64,000 nt of DNA from Verrucomicrobiota bacterium (GTDB taxonomy: Bacteria > Verrucomicrobiota > Verrucomicrobiia > Limisphaerales > JAHDYP01), in NCBI GenBank assembly GCA_023383055.1, contig JAHDYP010000003.1, positions 1 to 64,000 of the forward strand, written 5' to 3'. Positions within the stretch are counted from its first letter, which is position 1. Each line of letters begins with the position of its first letter. The notes under the pieces were generated by a model. That model was not told where the DNA came from. It was given only the letters and a program-made list of their open reading frames with translations, and did not search any database. Shown one piece after another: positions 18,691-28,446 of the stretch. The translations under genes were made by a program, and so were the position numbers.

Positions 18691-20013
18691 ATGTCGCCCT
18701 TTGTGCTGGAGATCGGCGTGGTGCTGGTTCTGATTCTTGCCAACGGCTTGTTTGCCACGGCGGAGATGGCGTTTGTGGCCTCCCGCAAGTCGCGTCTGAG
18801 GCGCATGGCGGAGGAAGGGAAAACCGGCGCTGAAGTGGCACTGGAAATGGCGGAGAACCCGACCCGTTTTTTGTCGACGGTACAGGTGGGCATCACGTTG
18901 ATCGGTATCCTGGCGGGTGCTTACAGCGGAGCGAGGCTGGCAGGGCCGGTGGCGCTGCAGATCAGCCGGGTGGAATGGGTGGCGCCGTATGCCGGGGCCA
19001 TCAGCCTGGGGTTGGTGGTATCGATGATTACGATTCTCTCGTTGATCCTGGGTGAGCTGGTGCCCAAGCGGCTGGCGTTAAGCAATCCCGAGCGGTTCTA
19101 CCTGCGGCTGGCCGGCGCGATGCGTCACTTGTCGAAACTCGCCGGACCCATCGTCGATCTCATCGGTGGAGTCACCGATTGGTTTCTGAGTCTGATGGGG
19201 GTGCCCAAGGTCCCGGAGGAGGGGGTGACGGAGGAGGAAGTGCGCATGCTGATCCGACAAGGCCAGCATGCCGGTGTGTTCGAGAAGACCGAGGTGGAGT
19301 TGGTCGAGGGTGCGATGCGGCTGGATCAGGAGCGGGTGGCGGATCTGATGACACCGCAAAGCCGGATTGTGTGGTTGGACATGGCGGACCCGGACGAGGT
19401 GAACTGGCGCAAGATCGTGGCGAGCAATCACACGTATTTTCCGGTGTTCGAGGGCCAGCGCGACAATGTGCGCGGCATGGTGTCGGTCAAGGCCATGTGG
19501 GCCAATTTGGCGGCGGGTCTGCCGGCGCGTTTGAAGGACCTGTTGACGGCGCCCTTGATTGTGCCGGAGACCCTGAGCGCGGTTCGACTGTTGGAGACGT
19601 TCAAGCAACGTGGCAAACACCTGGCGCTGGTGAGCGACGAATTTGGAAACATCAAGGGGTTGGTCAGCCTGATCGACGTCTTCGAGGCCATCATTGGCAA
19701 GCTGCCCGAAGAAGGCTCCACGCAGCGGCGCTACTGGCAGAAGCGGGAAGACGGGTCTTTCCTGGTGGATGCGATGCTGGAAATTGCCGAGTTGAAAACG
19801 CTGCTTGGGCTCGGGGAATTGCCGCTGGAGTTGACCGATCACTACCGGAGCGCCGGCGGATTCGTGATGTCATTCCTGGGCCGGATCCCGAAAGAGGGAG
19901 ACCATTTCGAATGGGGTGGTCACCGGTTTGAGGTCATCGATATGGACCGGCATCGCATCGACAAGATCCTCGTTACGGGGTCGACTCGTTCCCCGGACAA
20001 GCCGGCCGACTGA
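18691..20013 (+). CDS. Hemolysin/CNNM/CorC family membrane protein with CBS pair
   Basis: NGLFATAEMAFVASRKSRLRRMAEEG; GELVPKRLALSNPE; CBS and CorC_HlyC C-terminus (GGFVMSFLGRIPKEGDHFEWGGHRFEVIDMDRHRIDKI). Confidence 0.92.
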   Translation: MSPFVLEIGVVLVLILANGLFATAEMAFVASRKSRLRRMAEEGKTGAEVALEMAENPTRFLSTVQVGITLIGILAGAYSGARLAGPVALQISRVEWVAPYAGAISLGLVVSMITILSLILGELVPKRLALSNPERFYLRLAGAMRHLSKLAGPIVDLIGGVTDWFLSLMGVPKVPEEGVTEEEVRMLIRQGQHAGVFEKTEVELVEGAMRLDQERVADLMTPQSRIVWLDMADPDEVNWRKIVASNHTYFPVFEGQRDNVRGMVSVKAMWANLAAGLPARLKDLLTAPLIVPETLSAVRLLETFKQRGKHLALVSDEFGNIKGLVSLIDVFEAIIGKLPEEGSTQRRYWQKREDGSFLVDAMLEIAELKTLLGLGELPLELTDHYRSAGGFVMSFLGRIPKEGDHFEWGGHRFEVIDMDRHRIDKILVTGSTRSPDKPAD

Positions 20014-20030
20014 TCTTGCGACACTTGCTC

Positions 20031-20432
20031 TCAGGAGAGTGCGGTGTCCGGTACGATGAGATCGAATGGCGGGATGCGGGCAAGCACCGTCTGGCCGTTG
20101 GCATCGAGTCCCAGATAGCTGCCCTGGGCTTGGCCGGTGGCGGTGTCGAGCAAGTGAAAGCTGTTGTAGCTGAATTTCTGGCCGGGCAGAATGGTGGGGA
20201 ACTGGCCGACCACGCCATCGCCTTCGACCGCGGTGATCACGCCCAAGGCATTCGTAACCACCCATTTGCGTCCTTTGATGGTGATGGGCGCGGAGGTGTT
20301 GTTGTGAATGCTGATGAAGTATACGAAACAATGGGGACGATCCACCGGCGTGGGTACGTCCGGTTGGTAAACGACATCGTCAACCGTCACCCGCAGACCC
20401 TGCGGTTCGGCGAATTCCTTGGATGAGCGCAT
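20031..20432 (-). CDS. apaG: ApaG domain protein
   Basis: HCFVYFISIHNNTSAPITIKGRKWVVTNALGVITAVEGDGVVGQFPTILPGQKFSYNSF. Confidence 0.92.
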   Translation of the reverse strand: MRSSKEFAEPQGLRVTVDDVVYQPDVPTPVDRPHCFVYFISIHNNTSAPITIKGRKWVVTNALGVITAVEGDGVVGQFPTILPGQKFSYNSFHLLDTATGQAQGSYLGLDANGQTVLARIPPFDLIVPDTALS

Positions 20433-20555
20433 CTCCTGAACTTAGTGGGGCCGACGGGGGTGACAAGCCGGGAATCGGGGTGGGATTGGCGGGATGCGGG
20501 TAGGTGGGATTAGAAGTTGCTCCATGGCTGCGACTAAGGCAATTTCTGCCGTCGG

Positions 20556-21500
20556 ATGATCGCCGTTCCATCCATTCGTTTGCGGTTGAGCGAGGAGCGC
20601 CAGTATTTGGCGCTGGGCATAATCTTCTCGCTCGGCCTGCATTTGGTGTTTCTGGGAGTCTGGCTGTCTTTGGGGGCCTTGCTCCTGGCGATGAATCGAT
20701 CCACGATCGAGGAGATCGCCGCGGCTCAGGCGCGAGCCCGTGAGGCGGAGGACAATGCCCCGCTCATGTTCGTGGAGGTGCTTCCCGAGCAATCCACGGC
20801 GGAGCCGCCCAAGCAGGCGGAGTTTTACTCCACGGCCAATTCGCAGGCGGCCAACCCGGATGCCGAGGTGGAGACAGGCGTGCCTAAGATAGACGGTTCG
20901 CAGGATAAGGTCATGCGGACGGTCGAGAACCTGCAACCGCGGGTGGAAACCCTGCAACCGGCGCCGCAGGCGGCACCGGAGGAGCCCGTGACCGAACCGG
21001 CACCGGTGGGGAATCCAGTGCCGCAGCAGGCCAGCGACCTGGCATTTGTCCGGCCGGCGCCGGCCAATGAACCGGCGGATCGGAAGCGTCCCACCCGGCT
21101 GAACCAGGTGCGGGCTCAGCCGACGATGTTGGCTGGCCAGAGAATGCGGCAGGAGGGAGGGGTGCGCCGGCGGGGGCAGGTGTCGCTGGATGCCAAGGCG
21201 ACGCCGTTCGGAGCGTACGACGCGGCGATCATCGCGTCGATACAGCAACGCTGGTTCGACATCCTGGATGAAGGCGGGTCTTCGACCCGGTCGGGCAGAG
21301 TGGGGGTCGAATTCCGATTGCATTACGACGGGCGCATCACGGATGTTCGCGTGGTCGAACAGGATGTGGGAGAATTGCTGACCCTGTTCTGTCGCCGGGC
21401 CATTTCGGATCCGGCGCCGTTCGCCCCCTGGCCGAACGAGATGCGTCAGATGGTGGGGCGCGACTATCGGGATGTGCGATTCACCTTTTACTACCTGTGA
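20556..21500 (+). CDS. TonB-like energy transducer
   Basis: N-terminal TM, Pro/Glu-rich linker, TonB-like C-terminus (GRVGVEFRLHYDGRITDVRVVEQ); followed by exbB and exbD. Confidence 0.8.
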   Translation: MIAVPSIRLRLSEERQYLALGIIFSLGLHLVFLGVWLSLGALLLAMNRSTIEEIAAAQARAREAEDNAPLMFVEVLPEQSTAEPPKQAEFYSTANSQAANPDAEVETGVPKIDGSQDKVMRTVENLQPRVETLQPAPQAAPEEPVTEPAPVGNPVPQQASDLAFVRPAPANEPADRKRPTRLNQVRAQPTMLAGQRMRQEGGVRRRGQVSLDAKATPFGAYDAAIIASIQQRWFDILDEGGSSTRSGRVGVEFRLHYDGRITDVRVVEQDVGELLTLFCRRAISDPAPFAPWPNEMRQMVGRDYRDVRFTFYYL

Positions 21501-21540
21501 GCGCGGAGTAATACACGCAGCGAGAACGACAGATTGAATC

Positions 21541-22137
21541 ATGCATAATTTCGTCATCATAATCCTCCTCATCACCTCCATCGTGGCCATCACCTTCATT
21601 GTCGAGCGTGGCCTGGCGCTGCGCTGGCGGAGGGTCATCCCCCCGGCGGTGGAGGCGGCAGTGGGTTCCTGCCGTTCGCGGAGCGATCTGCCGTCGTTGA
21701 CGCAGATCTGCCAGCAGCATCCTTCGCCCTTGAGCCGGCTGCTGTTGACCGCGGGCGATCATCTGGACTGGACCAAGGAAGCGAATGTCGACGCGGTGGA
21801 GACCCGGGCGCGACATGAGGTGGTGCGGCTGGAGCGCGGTTTGGTGGTGTTGGAGATTGTGGTGGGCATCGCACCCCTGCTGGGATTGGTGGGGACCATT
21901 TACGGGTTGATCCTGCTGTTTGCCGAGCTGGGGAGTGCCGGGATGACGGACAACAGTTCGCTCGCGAAGGGGATCTCGCTGGCGCTGAACGCGACCTTGC
22001 TGGGATTGATCACGGCCATTCCGGCGCTGGTCGCCTGGAGTTACTACAACAAGAAGGTCGAGACCATGGCGGTCGAGATGGAAACCTTGTGCGATGAATT
22101 CCTGCGCCGGCTGTATCGTTCCAAGGGAGGGTCCTGA
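21541..22137 (+). CDS. exbB: MotA/TolQ/ExbB proton channel family protein
   Basis: GIAPLLGLVGTIYGLILLFAELG...LAKGISLALNATLLGLITAIPALVAWSYY. Confidence 0.92.
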   Translation: MHNFVIIILLITSIVAITFIVERGLALRWRRVIPPAVEAAVGSCRSRSDLPSLTQICQQHPSPLSRLLLTAGDHLDWTKEANVDAVETRARHEVVRLERGLVVLEIVVGIAPLLGLVGTIYGLILLFAELGSAGMTDNSSLAKGISLALNATLLGLITAIPALVAWSYYNKKVETMAVEMETLCDEFLRRLYRSKGGS

Positions 22138-22140
22138 CCG

Positions 22141-22560
22141 ATGCGGTTCAAGACGCAGAAGCGACGCAATCCGCCCACGGTGATCATCGTGGCGTTGATC
22201 GACGTGCTGATGGTGGTGCTGATCTTCCTGATGGTGGCCTCCACCTTCAAGCAGCATCCCGCCCTCCGGTTGGCCCTTCCGCAGTCGAGCCAGGCGAACA
22301 CCACCTCGGAAGCTGGCGACACGCTGGTGGTCACCATCGGCAAGCAGCCGCCCCACCTGTTTCTCGGACAACTCCCGATCACCTACGAGAAACTGCAGTC
22401 CGAGTTGGTGGCAAGCGCCAAACGCAACGCCCGACTGCGCCTCGCCATTCGAGCGGACGCGGAGGCGCCGTTCGGAGAAGTGGTGCGAGTGATGGACGCC
22501 GCCAAAGAAGCCGGCATCAAGACGGTGAACGCTCAGACCCGGACGAGCGGACCCCGCTAG
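22141..22560 (+). CDS. exbD: ExbD/TolR biopolymer transport protein
   Basis: VALIDVLMVVLIFLMVASTFKQHPALRLALPQSS; LRIRADAEAPFGEVVRVMDAAKEAGI-like C-terminus. Confidence 0.92.
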   Translation: MRFKTQKRRNPPTVIIVALIDVLMVVLIFLMVASTFKQHPALRLALPQSSQANTTSEAGDTLVVTIGKQPPHLFLGQLPITYEKLQSELVASAKRNARLRLAIRADAEAPFGEVVRVMDAAKEAGIKTVNAQTRTSGPR

Positions 22561-22573
22561 GGAGGCGCCAGGA

Positions 22574-22981
22574 TTATTTCTTGCGACCGAACAGGCTGGA
22601 CCAGACCGAAGTCTTGGGCACGACCTGGCGCTGTTGAACCTTCAACTGGCCGAGGATGGACTGCCACCCGATGTAGATCTTGTGCCACTGGTTTTCGAGA
22701 TTGCGCAGGTTGGCCTCGTTTTGCTCGCCGAGGTATCGGAGTGAAGGGGTGGTGCTGACCAGGGCAATGACCTCCTCTTTCGTGGGCGAGTTGCACTCGA
22801 CCGAGGACAGAATCAGCTCCAGTTCCTGGGTGAGCACGCTCTTGAGCTCGAGGAATTGGTTCTCATCCTCCGGGCCGAATTTCTTGGCGCGCGCCTGGGT
22901 GACGTACTGGTTGAACTGCTTCCAGCATTCGAGGTAGTTCTCGATTTGGGATATGAGGTCTTCCAGCTTGTGTTGGTCCAT
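22574..22981 (-). CDS. Hypothetical protein (135 aa, helical)
   Basis: ORF track; same strand and tightly linked to the response-regulator cluster. Confidence 0.65.
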   Translation of the reverse strand: MDQHKLEDLISQIENYLECWKQFNQYVTQARAKKFGPEDENQFLELKSVLTQELELILSSVECNSPTKEEVIALVSTTPSLRYLGEQNEANLRNLENQWHKIYIGWQSILGQLKVQQRQVVPKTSVWSSLFGRKK

Positions 22982-22999
22982 AACCTATTCAATCGGGCA

Positions 23000-23308
23000 T
23001 CATCTTTGGCCGAGCGCCCGCGGAGCAAGGAAAATAATCGCTCCGCCGCGGAGTTCCCGGGCGGTGATCTTGAAGGCTGGAAAGTCGACGATCAACTCGG
23101 TCAAGGGAATGTGTGAGCTGCGGGCGGTTTTAAAGGCGGTCATGATGCACTGGGAAACCTGCTGCACCAGATGCCCCGGATAGGAGCGGGGCAACGTTGA
23201 AGCCACCACCCGGCCGGTGGGATCCAGGGTAAAACTCCCGGACGGCAACCGGGTCAGCACCGTGTCCGTGCCGCATTCCTGGCGAGATCTGAGGTTTAAG
23301 AGAGCCAT
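23000..23308 (-). CDS. Small roadblock/LC7-like or hypothetical protein
   Basis: ORF track; overlaps the end of the response-regulator gene by 13 bp. Confidence 0.6.
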   Translation of the reverse strand: MALLNLRSRQECGTDTVLTRLPSGSFTLDPTGRVVASTLPRSYPGHLVQQVSQCIMTAFKTARSSHIPLTELIVDFPAFKITARELRGGAIIFLAPRALGQR

Positions 23309-24396
23309 AGGGCAACCAGTTTCTCCGCGGTTTCACGAATCGCATGCGCGCCGGGAGTCCGATCAAACCCGGCGCAGAGCGTGGATCCATTGTGGGGCAC
23401 CGTGACCAGGTGATTTCGCGTGGTGAGTGCTTCGTATTGGACCAACCGGCCCGCGTGCAGCTTTTCTCCCAGTGCCTCAAATTGGCTGGTCGTTTCGAGC
23501 AGCCATTCGGCCAGACGATCGGGATTCTCCACCCCCCAACTCTCGGCCGCACGCTGTTCGCGGTTCAGCGTCATGACAAACTCGACTCCCGGGAGTCTGG
23601 TGAGCGGCGCCAGCGGCGATTCCTGCTCCGCGGGTTCGGCCGGGTCAGCGGCGGGTCCCGGGGTGCTGACCTCGGCCGCGATTGCCTCGTCGACAGCCTG
23701 GGCTGCGTCGAGCAGAAGTCCCTGCACCGAGGTGTTCACGGTGCGTGGGCGGTTCAACTCCGCGGGCAGAGTTTCGAAGGCTCCAGCCCGCCAGGAGAGG
23801 ATCTTGCGAACGGCGGGCTCACCTTTGCATTCCGGGCATTCCGCGTCGATGATTTCGCCGTTTTCAAACCAGATCCGGGCCGTTGATGGGCCATTGGTCA
23901 CCTTCAGGACGCAACTGCTGTGAGACAGGGACTCCATCTGAATGATGTCCATCAGGCTCTTGCTCTGCACTCCCCTGAACCCGGCGTCCACCTCGTTACG
24001 AAAGAGGAGTGAGTCGACGCATTCGAGGAACAGTTTGATTTCCTGGGGTGTATTGGGCTTCTCCAGGAACAGATCGATCCCCATCGCGTAGGCTCGAGTT
24101 CGGTATTGAGGGTCGGCCAAGGAGGTCATGACCGCTGTGCGGAGGTTTGGGAATTTGCGCCTGACCACGGTGAGCACCTGTAAACCGTCCATCTTGGGCA
24201 TGTTCAAGTCGGAAATCAGCAGGTTGAACGGCTCGGATTCGAGCAGGGCGATTGCTCTGGCTCCGGAGGCGGCGATTCTGACCTCGGGACTGCTGGGGAG
24301 CCGCTGCAACATCTCGCGATAGAGTTCGAGCAACTCCTGATCATCGTCCAGCAGAAGGATTTTTGGGCGTTCCGGCATATCCCTAACGTTAAACAC
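23296..24396 (-). CDS. Response regulator with receiver domain, DUF4388 (PATAN) domain and roadblock-like C-terminus
   Basis: KILLLDDDQELLELYREML...LLISDLNMPKMDGLQVL...FLEKP (REC); SLMDIIQMESLSHSSCVLKVTNGPSTARIWFENGEIIDAE (DUF4388). Confidence 0.88.
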   Translation of the reverse strand: MFNVRDMPERPKILLLDDDQELLELYREMLQRLPSSPEVRIAASGARAIALLESEPFNLLISDLNMPKMDGLQVLTVVRRKFPNLRTAVMTSLADPQYRTRAYAMGIDLFLEKPNTPQEIKLFLECVDSLLFRNEVDAGFRGVQSKSLMDIIQMESLSHSSCVLKVTNGPSTARIWFENGEIIDAECPECKGEPAVRKILSWRAGAFETLPAELNRPRTVNTSVQGLLLDAAQAVDEAIAAEVSTPGPAADPAEPAEQESPLAPLTRLPGVEFVMTLNREQRAAESWGVENPDRLAEWLLETTSQFEALGEKLHAGRLVQYEALTTRNHLVTVPHNGSTLCAGFDRTPGAHAIRETAEKLVALWLS

Positions 24397-24470
24397 ACAT
24401 GAGCTTCAACAGGACTGTCGCGATCCGCAAGAGCGAGCTAACATGCTGCGATTTAAGTTTCTACAGATAA

Positions 24471-24493
24471 TCCGGACCATTCAAAGGTCCGGA
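24471..24493. other. Perfect 8-bp inverted repeat TCCGGACC-ATTCAAA-GGTCCGGA in a divergent, AT-richer intergenic region
   Basis: Read directly. Confidence 0.7.
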
Positions 24494-24628
24494 GGCTCTC
24501 GTAATTGGACACGACAATGTAACAAGTCTAGCATATTGTGGTCCGAACTTTCGACTGGCAAGGCATGGGCGCTTCGATCAATTTGAAGACTTGAATGTAA
24601 AGTGTTTAATAGAAGGTGGTTGAATTAA

Positions 24629-25210
24629 TTGTCAGCTGTGAGATCGCGATGGACAATCATCTGCGGGTTTTTGGCGCTTTTGGGAGCGGGTTTGATCCTG
24701 TTGCTGTGGGGAGCGCATGTCCGAAAGGAACGGCAATTCGAAGTCCCGATCCTGGCTGCCGCCAGGAAATACCAGGTTGATCCGGCCCTGGTGAAGGCCG
24801 TGGTTTGGCGCGAGAGTCGTTTTGATGCGTTGGCACGGGGGGCGGCGGGTGAGTTGGGGCTCATGCAGCTTCGCGAGGCTGCGGCAGGTGAATGGGCGAA
24901 CGCCGAGAAGCTTTCGCAGTTTACGTTCGATCAACTCCGCGACCCGGTCACGAACACCATGGCCGGGACGTGGTATTTGTCGCGATTGCTCAAGCGGTAT
25001 GTGAGCACGGACGACCCGGTGCCGTACGCCCTGGCCGATTATAACGCGGGTCGCACCCACGTGTTGCGTTGGAATACGGGGGCGGCAGCCACCAACTCCG
25101 CAGCCTTCATGGAACAGATTACCTTTCCCGGCACCCGCAACTATATCCAGGCGGTTGCGAAACGCCGCGATCAATACCGGGCCCAGTCTCGATGGCAGCG
25201 CGGCCGGTAA
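24629..25210 (+). CDS. Lytic transglycosylase (SLT domain)
   Basis: YQVDPALVKAVVWRESRFDALARGAAGELGLMQLREAA...ALADYNAGRTHVLRW. Confidence 0.92.
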   Translation: MSAVRSRWTIICGFLALLGAGLILLLWGAHVRKERQFEVPILAAARKYQVDPALVKAVVWRESRFDALARGAAGELGLMQLREAAAGEWANAEKLSQFTFDQLRDPVTNTMAGTWYLSRLLKRYVSTDDPVPYALADYNAGRTHVLRWNTGAAATNSAAFMEQITFPGTRNYIQAVAKRRDQYRAQSRWQRGR

Positions 25211-25239
25211 GCGCCGGCGTGGGCCATCGGCGAAGGCAG

Positions 25240-25956
25240 CTAACCTTCCTCACTCAGTTTCCGGAGGGTCGTCTCCAACTCGAGACGGAGGCGATTCCTT
25301 TCTTCCTCGGTGGTCGTGCGGGGCACCCGTACGAGTTCTCCCAAACGGATCTCGCAGGTGGAACCAGGGAGCGGGACTTGGAATCGGTCCCAACTCCGCA
25401 GTTCCAGCCTGGGTTTCAGAATGCACGAGACCGGGAGGATGGGCAGGCCGGTTAGCTGCCCCAAGGCGATGGCGCCGTACTGAACTGTGTAGACCGGGCC
25501 ACGCGGTCCGTCCGGGGTAATGGCCAGGTCCAAACCCTGTTCGGCGCAGGTGGTTAATTCCCGCAGCGCCTGGGGACCGCGCCGACTGGTTGAACCCCGG
25601 ATGGGCCGGACTCCGAACAATTCCAGAACATGCGCCAACAAACCTCCATCCCTGCTGGCGCTGACGATGGCGGCCATGCGACGGGTGGGATCGCGACGTC
25701 GAATGAAGCGGTTATAGAGAATCAACGACAGAGCCAGGCGATTGTGCCAGATGGCGAAGATCAGTCGTTCGGTGCCTTGCCGGCCGAAACCCTCAGAGCC
25801 GGGTGGCAGCCGAAAGCGCAGGGTGGCGGCCAGGCTCTGGATCAGGAGGTAAACCGCACGCGCTACCATCCGTTGGCGCCAGGAAGCCCGATGAGGGATC
25901 ACCAGGCCGGACTGGCGACGGCGGCTTCCGGGTTGCGCAGGTGGACTGGCCATCAA
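25240..25956 (-). CDS. Lysophospholipid acyltransferase family (DUF374)
   Basis: IFAIWHNRLALSLILYNRF...ASRDGGLLAHVLELFGVRPIRGSTSRRGPQAL...ITPDGPRGPVYTVQYGAIALGQLTGLPILPV. Confidence 0.9.
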   Translation of the reverse strand: MMASPPAQPGSRRRQSGLVIPHRASWRQRMVARAVYLLIQSLAATLRFRLPPGSEGFGRQGTERLIFAIWHNRLALSLILYNRFIRRRDPTRRMAAIVSASRDGGLLAHVLELFGVRPIRGSTSRRGPQALRELTTCAEQGLDLAITPDGPRGPVYTVQYGAIALGQLTGLPILPVSCILKPRLELRSWDRFQVPLPGSTCEIRLGELVRVPRTTTEEERNRLRLELETTLRKLSEEG

Positions 25957-26564
25957 GCCCCTTTCTTCAGAGCGGCGCGGACGAGTTGTTCCAGCGTTGC
26001 GGTGGGGCCCAGCAACGCCGCGGCACCACGTACCGCATCGTGCGCCTCCACCGGCTTGTAACCAAGCGCGGTCAGGGCCAGGACGGCGTCATTGTTCTTT
26101 TGATCCTCGGGAGTGAGGGCATGCTTGGCGCTGGCGGCCTCCCACGCGCCGGCGGCGCCCACCTTGTCCCGCAGTTCCACGACGATGCGCTCGGCTGTCT
26201 TCTTGCCCACACCCGAGATTTGGGAGAGTGCTTTGACATCGCCGTTGGCGACTGCGCCTCGAAAGGCGGTGGGATTCATGCCGCTGAGGATATTGAGGGC
26301 GAGTTTCGGTCCAATGCCGCTGACGGTATGGATCAGCAGCCGGAAGAGATCGCGTTCCGCGGCCGTCATGAAACCGTAGAGGGTGTGGGCATCTTCGCGA
26401 ATTACGAGTTGGGTGAGAATCCGGACTTCGCCGCCGGGCTGGGGCAGTTTGTCATAGGACGACAGAGGGATGAGCATTTCGTAGCCCACGCCGTGAACGT
26501 CCAAGGTGACCTGGGTCGGCAACGATTCCATCAGTGTGCCCTTGAGGAAGCTAATCATATTCAA
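25953..26564 (-). CDS. ruvA: Holliday junction branch migration protein RuvA
   Basis: MISFLKGTLMESLPTQVTLDVHGVGYEMLIPLSSYDKLP; HTVSGIGPKLALNILSGM; ISGVGKKTAERIVVELRDK. Confidence 0.96.
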   Translation of the reverse strand: MNMISFLKGTLMESLPTQVTLDVHGVGYEMLIPLSSYDKLPQPGGEVRILTQLVIREDAHTLYGFMTAAERDLFRLLIHTVSGIGPKLALNILSGMNPTAFRGAVANGDVKALSQISGVGKKTAERIVVELRDKVGAAGAWEAASAKHALTPEDQKNNDAVLALTALGYKPVEAHDAVRGAAALLGPTATLEQLVRAALKKGA

Positions 26565-27169
26565 ATCGGTTTCGGTGCGGTGAGGGCGTGCCGGTTCTGT
26601 TCCTGAGCGTGGGTCAGGGCCAGGGCCAGCGCATCCGCCGCGTCCGGTTCCGGCAACTGCTCGAGCCCCAACAGCCGCTGCACCATGCGCGCGACTGCCT
26701 GCTTTTGGGCGCCACCAAAGCCCACAATCGCCTGTTTGACCTTGCGCGGGGCGAGTTCATAGATCTCCATTCCGGCCTCGGCCGCGGCCACGAGCGCGGC
26801 GCCGCGGGCTTCGCCCATCAGGATGGCGGTCTGCAGATTCTGGGCGTGAAACAGGCCTTCGACCACACAGGTGGTCGGTTGATGCTTGCGGATGACATCG
26901 CGCAGGGTTGTGGCGATGAGCGCCAGACATCTGGATCGAGCCCAGGCGGCCGGGCAACGGATCGTGCCTTGCGCCAGGGTTGCCGGAAAGGGGCGTTCGA
27001 GCCGGATGATGCCGTAGCCGGTGCCGCGCAGCGAGGGATCAACGCCCAGCAGCACGCTGGCCGGCCGCGGCAGGGGTGCCAGGCAAGGGGTGGAAGCCGA
27101 ACCGGATCGCCTCCGTGCCGGGTTCAGACGTTCCTGCATCTGCTGGAGTTGGCGTGCCGTGATTCCCAC
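26561..27169 (-). CDS. ruvC: Crossover junction endodeoxyribonuclease RuvC (N-terminal extension as called)
   Basis: LLGVDPSLRGTGYGII; VVEGLFHAQNLQTAILMGEARGAAL; PDAADALALALTH. Confidence 0.93.
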   Translation of the reverse strand: MGITARQLQQMQERLNPARRRSGSASTPCLAPLPRPASVLLGVDPSLRGTGYGIIRLERPFPATLAQGTIRCPAAWARSRCLALIATTLRDVIRKHQPTTCVVEGLFHAQNLQTAILMGEARGAALVAAAEAGMEIYELAPRKVKQAIVGFGGAQKQAVARMVQRLLGLEQLPEPDAADALALALTHAQEQNRHALTAPKPI

Positions 27170-27220
27170 CGGCCGACCCTGGCATAGGTTCGCGGTGAAG
27201 TCGAGCGCGTGGGTCCGGAG

Positions 27221-28336
27221 TCAAGGGCGGCTGATCGGTTGGTCGATCGCGGGGCGCGCTTGCGGGGCAGGGGAACGGGCTGCTTCCCGCACGCGGAGCC
27301 CGAGTGGATCCGGGGATTTCGCGAACGAAACCACGCCGTGGCTGGCACTGGCACCGGTGTAAGGGTCGTTCGTGATCAGCAAATTGCCATCGATATCGAG
27401 AAAATCCGCCAGCTCGGCCAAGTGAGCGGCGGCGGTGATCAGGATGCTGGTCTCGATCATGCAGCCAATCATGGTTTGCAGGCCCGCTTGCCGGGCAGCC
27501 TGCAACGCCTCGACCGCGCCGGTGATGCCGAGCGTCTTGATCAGTTTGATATTGACCGCGTGAAATCCCTCCGCGCAGCGCGGGACGTCGGCCGCGCCGA
27601 GGAACGATTCGTCAGCCATCAGGGGAAGGGGTGACCGTGCCTTTAGCCAGGCATGATCCTGAGGTTCAAGGTTCGCCGGCAGCGGTTGTTCCACGAACTG
27701 GATGGGCGGGGCGGCCTCAGCCAGCCACTCGATCTGCCGCAACGCTTCCTCTTTAGTGCGCCAGCCTTCATTGGCGTCCACGCGAATAGGTTTGTGCGGG
27801 GCGGCCTGCCGGAGCGCCGTCAGGTTTTCATGGTCGCGCGGCCCGCCGAGCTTGAGTTTGAGGATGGGGAACTCCGCGGCGGCGATGACCTTCTTGCGGA
27901 TCGTCTCGGGTGCGTCGATGCCGATGCTGAAAGAGGTGACGTGTCGACCTTCCGTAAATCCGAGTCCAAGGAAATCGCACACCGGCTGGCCGGCCTGCCG
28001 TGCCGCCAGGTCGAGCAGGGCCAGGTTGACCGCGCATTTGGCGGCGTGGTTTCCCGGGGCGACACTTTCCAGGTAAGCCATGCTGCCGGCGACATCGCGG
28101 GGTGAGAGCCGGTGAGGCTCGATACGTTTCAGGAAATCGAGCACGGTGCCGATGTTCTCGCCGTATCGTCGCGAGGGCGAGGCCTCGCCCAGTCCGCGGC
28201 GGCCATCCGCATCGTTCAGTTCGAGCACCACCACGGGGCAGGTTTCGGATCCGCCCAGACCGTCGGCCGCCAGGCCCCGGGCTATCGCCCAACGATGGGC
28301 CAGATGCAGGTCCACGGTTCTGAAATTGGCTTCCAC
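27221..28336 (-). CDS. Dipeptide epimerase (enolase superfamily; L-Ala-D/L-Glu epimerase-like)
   Basis: LKLKLGGPRDHENL, RVDANEGW, FVEQPLP, LMADESFL, NIKLIKTLGITGA motifs. Confidence 0.88.
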   Translation of the reverse strand: MEANFRTVDLHLAHRWAIARGLAADGLGGSETCPVVVLELNDADGRRGLGEASPSRRYGENIGTVLDFLKRIEPHRLSPRDVAGSMAYLESVAPGNHAAKCAVNLALLDLAARQAGQPVCDFLGLGFTEGRHVTSFSIGIDAPETIRKKVIAAAEFPILKLKLGGPRDHENLTALRQAAPHKPIRVDANEGWRTKEEALRQIEWLAEAAPPIQFVEQPLPANLEPQDHAWLKARSPLPLMADESFLGAADVPRCAEGFHAVNIKLIKTLGITGAVEALQAARQAGLQTMIGCMIETSILITAAAHLAELADFLDIDGNLLITNDPYTGASASHGVVSFAKSPDPLGLRVREAARSPAPQARPAIDQPISRP

Positions 28337-28446
28337 GCCCCCAGAAAAGGCGAAAACGATTGGGTGCGCAACAAGCGTTTTCTGCTTGGCCGTGCGGTGG
28401 TCCTGGTGCAGGGTTGGCCAAACTTAAACTGGAAACGGAAGTGTCT

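Noticed and set aside
20442-21638. 398-aa minus-strand ORF
   Set aside because: Antisense to the TonB-like gene; Arg/His-rich, no domain.
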